A program made the position numbers and the translations under genes. The notes below the pieces were generated by a model that searched no databases, was not told the origin of the DNA, and saw only the letters and a program-made list of their open reading frames with translations. Of a DNA stretch of 11,348 bases, positions 7,881 through 11,348 are shown in pieces (the stretch's first letter is position 1; each line of letters starts with the position of its first letter). The stretch spans positions 12,450 to 23,797 of the forward strand of contig MHFU01000155.1 in assembly GCA_001804345.1 (NCBI GenBank). Reading direction: 5' to 3'. Source of the stretch: Omnitrophica bacterium RIFOXYB12_FULL_50_7 (lineage in GTDB: Bacteria > Omnitrophota > Omnitrophia > Omnitrophales > Aquincolibacteriaceae).

Positions 7881-10800
7881 GTGAAAAAATTCCTGCAAAA
7901 AGAAACAGGCAAGCTGATTTCATGGCTGTGCGGATTCGCAACTATTATCTTTGTCATGGTTTGCTCCGTTCAATCAACTTCGCTTTTTGCTTATATCGGG
8001 AGTAAGGAAGATTACAACAAAGATCTGGAAGAGACTTTGGCTACGGCCAATGAGCAGTCCGCAAGGCTTATCAGCGCTCCCCTTTCTCTTTATACCGGCT
8101 ACATTCTTTCCGATGATTTTATAAACTACGCGAAAAGCTTGGGAATGGAAGGGGGCAAGGCTGACCGCTGGCTGACCGAATCAAGGGTTATTTCAACAAT
8201 TTTCAACACTTTCAGTCTCTACTTAAGCTATGAAAAAAGTGATTCCATCGGGATGACCGCTAATTCTATCAAGGTGCTTCTGAACTTGGCGACTTTTGCT
8301 GATATGAATCCGATCCCTCCTCCCTGGGGACCTATCGTCAACTTGTTGATCACCGGAGCTCAAATTACCGCAGAGTCTTACCAGGCAGTGGCACAGACCG
8401 GAAGAGAGGTGCAGATAGAAGAACTGTATTTCTTGTTGCGCCAGGATAAGAAACTTCGCCCGGAAAGAGGCGATATGATCAACATGGATACCAGGGAAAA
8501 TGTAAATTACATATTTGATAAATTCTTGATGTCTGGCAATACTAAGCTTCGCACGCTTGTTAACAGTTACCTGGTTGAGAAATTAGGTAAATCCATTCCT
8601 ACCGAAGACATGAAGAACCGCTTAAATTTCAATACCGGCATGGGGCTTGAAGCACCCGAGGAAGTAATTACGGTAGAGGAGTTTTATTTACAGAACAGGC
8701 AGGAGATCGAGACGTACCTGGCAGCAATATTAGCGGATATCAATTTACTTTTAAAGGCGCAATTTAATGAAATAAACCTGCGCAAAGAATTTATCGCCCA
8801 AAAGCCTCTACTAGAGGAACTTGAGAAGATCAATAAGCAGTATGGGAATATCATTGAGAAAGTAGAGGATTGGAAGAAGACAAACTTGGAGCTTACGCAA
8901 AAGTACGCCAAACTTGCGCAGAATTTCAATGCTCGCCTTGCAGATGCAAAAAGCAAAAATACCGGGACTGCAGCAAGAGAAGTCAGGGATGAGGCTCAGT
9001 ATGCCATCATGACCATCGAGGAGAAGGGGTATTACGCCGAAGATCCCCGGGCAGAATTTCTCAACAAGGCCTTAGGGGGAGATAAATTAATCGAATACTT
9101 AAAAATCTTGCGTCCTGGGTTTAAGCAGGCACGAGCCCTGGCAAAAGCCCTCGGAGAAAAAGAAGATGCCGAAGAGAAAAAGGCTTACGAAGAATATGTC
9201 AAAAACTCCCAGGCAATCATCCAGGGGTTCGCGAGCTTCAAGCTGGATAAATATCCGCTAGATTCCAAGATGGCGGAATTTAAAGAGAAGATAGACAAAT
9301 ACTTCCGCGAAGGAGGCAGGAACGATTCTGAAATATTTAATTCCCTCGGGGTAGATAAATTCTCCGAGGAATTCGATGTTTTTTACAAGAAACAGTGGGA
9401 AGAGCAGAAAAAAGCTAATATTGAAAAATTTAAAGAGGTGGATAGGCTATGGCAAAACGTTGATAACCAATGGGAGAAGAGTGAAGAATTTGCCAGCGTT
9501 GCTAAGTCTAATGACAGTGAAGCTTTCAAAAGAGCTCAAATGGCTTTCATTAAGAGAAGAGACGAGAAATATGCCGAAATAGAGAAGATCCGGGATAAGG
9601 TATTTGCTGCCTGGAACTTGTTTTGTAAGGAGTTTGAACAAAACTCAGGATTTTCTCCCGGATCAGTATCAGGCACGATGGGGGACGCTTCGTCGTATGA
9701 GCTTGGAGGGCAGGGCTTTTATGCTTTTGTGCCGTTCCTGAGGGAAAGAATAGCTGAATGGATGCGCATTGTTAAAATGGCGGGAGAAGAACAAAGTGAA
9801 ATTTACAGCAATGCCCAGCCGCCGGAATTATTAAATGACGTGGACTCTTTCATTAAGAGTAACGACAGAATAATTTCTGATTCTGAAAAATGGGCTTATC
9901 CGGAAGCTAGTTTGGAGAAGATCCCCGGCATAGACGAAAATAATCTAAGCGAAACCCTGCAAAAGCTAAAAGACGCATTAAGCAAAAGAGAAACCGCCTT
10001 TTCTGACGACTTCTCTACGTATTATGATTCAACTTTATCCACTGGTGTTGAAACAAGTTTTAGTATTATTTCATCCCAGATAAATAAAGTCGACGAGCGC
10101 ATAAAAGAATTAAGGGCATACATAACAGAAAGAACTAAAGCCAATCAACAAGCTGACTCCTCGCTGGCTCGGTGGAAGATAACCCTTCCTGCCGGGACAG
10201 ACACAACTATCGAATCAGCCGATAAACTAATAAAAAGCCTTGAAAGATTCAAGCGTACCGTGCCGGAGACGCTTAAAAAACTTGAGGGGCTTTATGAAAA
10301 TGCGCGGGATGAAGTTGCTGACCAGCGAGGTTTTATTCAAGCCCGCATTGTGCTGGTTAAAAGCCTGATCTCTCTTCCTCTGTTGACGAATTTCGAAAAA
10401 ACAAAAGATAGCATTAAAGCCGGTTACCCTTTAAAAGCTTCCCATATTAATGAAGGGGCCAAAGGCTATCTGAATAGGGAGGAGGTAAGTAAATTAAAAG
10501 AAGATATTTCCAGGACAATGACTCCGGAAAGAATGCAGGCTCTTCAAAGCAGCTCGCCAAAGATTCATAAACAGGTTGTGGAAATTATTAATCTTGTCTC
10601 CAAGATCAAGCCTGTTGGAGATAATGAAGTGGCGGGCCTTGACGGTGTTCCGATCACTGCTTCGGAGCAACAGGCAGAGTTAAGAAAGGCAGGCCTTCTT
10701 TCTGAGCTGAATGCCCTAAACTGGGAGAAAATATTAACTGAAAATGATATCGATATTGATTCCAGTAATGTTTTTGCGGCCAACTACCGCAAGAGGCTCG

Positions 10801-11348
10801 GGGAATTAAAAGAAAAAGAAGACGAGGCTAACGCGATGGTTCAAAAGGCCTCGATGCCGGTAGTCATAAAGTCAGTGAAAATTAACGGCAAGGTATTTAC
10901 CGGAGAAGTTATTGAGGTTGATTTTGCCAAGGACAAGATCATCAAAATAACCGGTGAGATCGAAAGCGGAGTTAATCCTAGGGAGGTCATGGTTTCTACT
11001 GACGGGACGGATTTTGTTAAGGGCAACTTTGGAAGCTCCTCTGAAAGAGAAGGGAAAGTATTTACTTCTTTTAGCTATGATCTACCGATAGGGGTTGTGG
11101 CAGGAACGAGCGGCAAGGTGACGATCGCCTCTTCGGCCGGAGGTTCAAACGGATATCAGGAACTAACCATTAAGGTGAGTGGCGCTTCTCAGGATAATGC
11201 TTTGGCGGGGTTAAATAATTTCCTAGATGAGGCAAGGAAAATCCGTCCCGAAGGAGATTATCACGCAAAGTTCAATCAGATCAGGGAAAAGATGGTGGTT
11301 TACCTTAAGGATTCCGGACTTTCTCCCGGAGCGCCCGAGGTTGTTAGT
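7881..11348 (+). CDS. Giant exported coiled-coil protein with Asp-box-like beta domain (3' partial)
   Basis: The frame is open from GTG at 7881 to the window edge, giving 1156 residues without a stop; the gene continues beyond. The start is fixed by AGGAGG and by a long signal peptide: basic MKKFLQKETGK, hydrophobic core about 12-33, likely cleavage after SLFA (about residue 37). The cysteines in the core do not fit a lipobox, so signal peptidase I is more likely. The mature protein starts with about 200 helical residues containing a Pro-rich turn (NPIPPPWGP, 143-151). A long coiled coil follows at about 263-370, then further Lys/Glu-rich helical segments to about 985. Residues 993-1099 form a beta-rich module with STDGTDF (1039-1045), a degenerate Asp-box in the same relative place as in the two upstream giants. 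Base composition is lower in G+C than its neighbours. The visible part shows no NTF2-like domain, which may lie beyond the edge. The function is not recognised. Confidence 0.93.
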   Translation, partial: MKKFLQKETGKLISWLCGFATIIFVMVCSVQSTSLFAYIGSKEDYNKDLEETLATANEQSARLISAPLSLYTGYILSDDFINYAKSLGMEGGKADRWLTESRVISTIFNTFSLYLSYEKSDSIGMTANSIKVLLNLATFADMNPIPPPWGPIVNLLITGAQITAESYQAVAQTGREVQIEELYFLLRQDKKLRPERGDMINMDTRENVNYIFDKFLMSGNTKLRTLVNSYLVEKLGKSIPTEDMKNRLNFNTGMGLEAPEEVITVEEFYLQNRQEIETYLAAILADINLLLKAQFNEINLRKEFIAQKPLLEELEKINKQYGNIIEKVEDWKKTNLELTQKYAKLAQNFNARLADAKSKNTGTAAREVRDEAQYAIMTIEEKGYYAEDPRAEFLNKALGGDKLIEYLKILRPGFKQARALAKALGEKEDAEEKKAYEEYVKNSQAIIQGFASFKLDKYPLDSKMAEFKEKIDKYFREGGRNDSEIFNSLGVDKFSEEFDVFYKKQWEEQKKANIEKFKEVDRLWQNVDNQWEKSEEFASVAKSNDSEAFKRAQMAFIKRRDEKYAEIEKIRDKVFAAWNLFCKEFEQNSGFSPGSVSGTMGDASSYELGGQGFYAFVPFLRERIAEWMRIVKMAGEEQSEIYSNAQPPELLNDVDSFIKSNDRIISDSEKWAYPEASLEKIPGIDENNLSETLQKLKDALSKRETAFSDDFSTYYDSTLSTGVETSFSIISSQINKVDERIKELRAYITERTKANQQADSSLARWKITLPAGTDTTIESADKLIKSLERFKRTVPETLKKLEGLYENARDEVADQRGFIQARIVLVKSLISLPLLTNFEKTKDSIKAGYPLKASHINEGAKGYLNREEVSKLKEDISRTMTPERMQALQSSSPKIHKQVVEIINLVSKIKPVGDNEVAGLDGVPITASEQQAELRKAGLLSELNALNWEKILTENDIDIDSSNVFAANYRKRLGELKEKEDEANAMVQKASMPVVIKSVKINGKVFTGEVIEVDFAKDKIIKITGEIESGVNPREVMVSTDGTDFVKGNFGSSSEREGKVFTSFSYDLPIGVVAGTSGKVTIASSAGGSNGYQELTIKVSGASQDNALAGLNNFLDEARKIRPEGDYHAKFNQIREKMVVYLKDSGLSPGAPEVVS

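Noticed and set aside
8684..8956. A 90-codon minus-strand frame inside the last gene
   Set aside because: It is antisense to the coiled-coil segment of a gene with a clear start and a 1156-codon open frame. Its Ser/Phe/Leu-rich translation is typical of the antisense of Lys/Glu-rich coiled coils.

Overview
The window looks like a bacterial chromosomal segment, all coding on the + strand, that encodes a tandem set of large exported, helix-rich proteins. No gene matches a named family that I can recognise over its full length. There is no tRNA, rRNA, CRISPR array, transposase or integrase. The clear Shine-Dalgarno sequences, GTG starts and long Lys/Glu/Ala/Leu-rich coiled-coil proteins with cleavable signal peptides suit an uncultured Gram-negative-type lineage. 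The style resembles Omnitrophota or other PVC-neighbourhood genomes, but that placement is a low-confidence guess from protein style, because no taxonomic marker gene is present.

Layout: (A) 3-2300, the 3' part of a long gene: a helical stalk, a beta domain carrying an Asp-box motif, an NTF2-like domain, a Gly-rich linker and a beta-rich C-terminal tip. (B) 2337-3188, a small exported helical protein with two cysteines. (C) 3185-7612, a 1475-residue exported protein whose start overlaps the stop of B by 4 nt and whose last third repeats the domain order of A. (D) 7613-7880, a 268-nt gap holding the decayed 3' end of an A-like gene, recognisable through its stop codon but frameshifted. (E) 7881-11348, a further giant exported coiled-coil protein, open to the window edge, visibly more A/T-rich than A-C, with a similar Asp-box-like beta domain near the visible end.

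Genes A-C are tightly packed and probably one transcription unit; E has its own strong ribosome binding site and may be co-transcribed. A and C share about 60% identity (hand count) over a 131-residue NTF2-like domain, including a 24-residue block with no difference, while their helical stalks and C-terminal tips diverge strongly. With an orphan A-type tip fragment lying directly behind C, this looks like a paralogous family of secreted stalk proteins whose 3' ends recombine. The function is unknown; cell-surface or periplasmic structural or adhesive roles are possible but are inference only.
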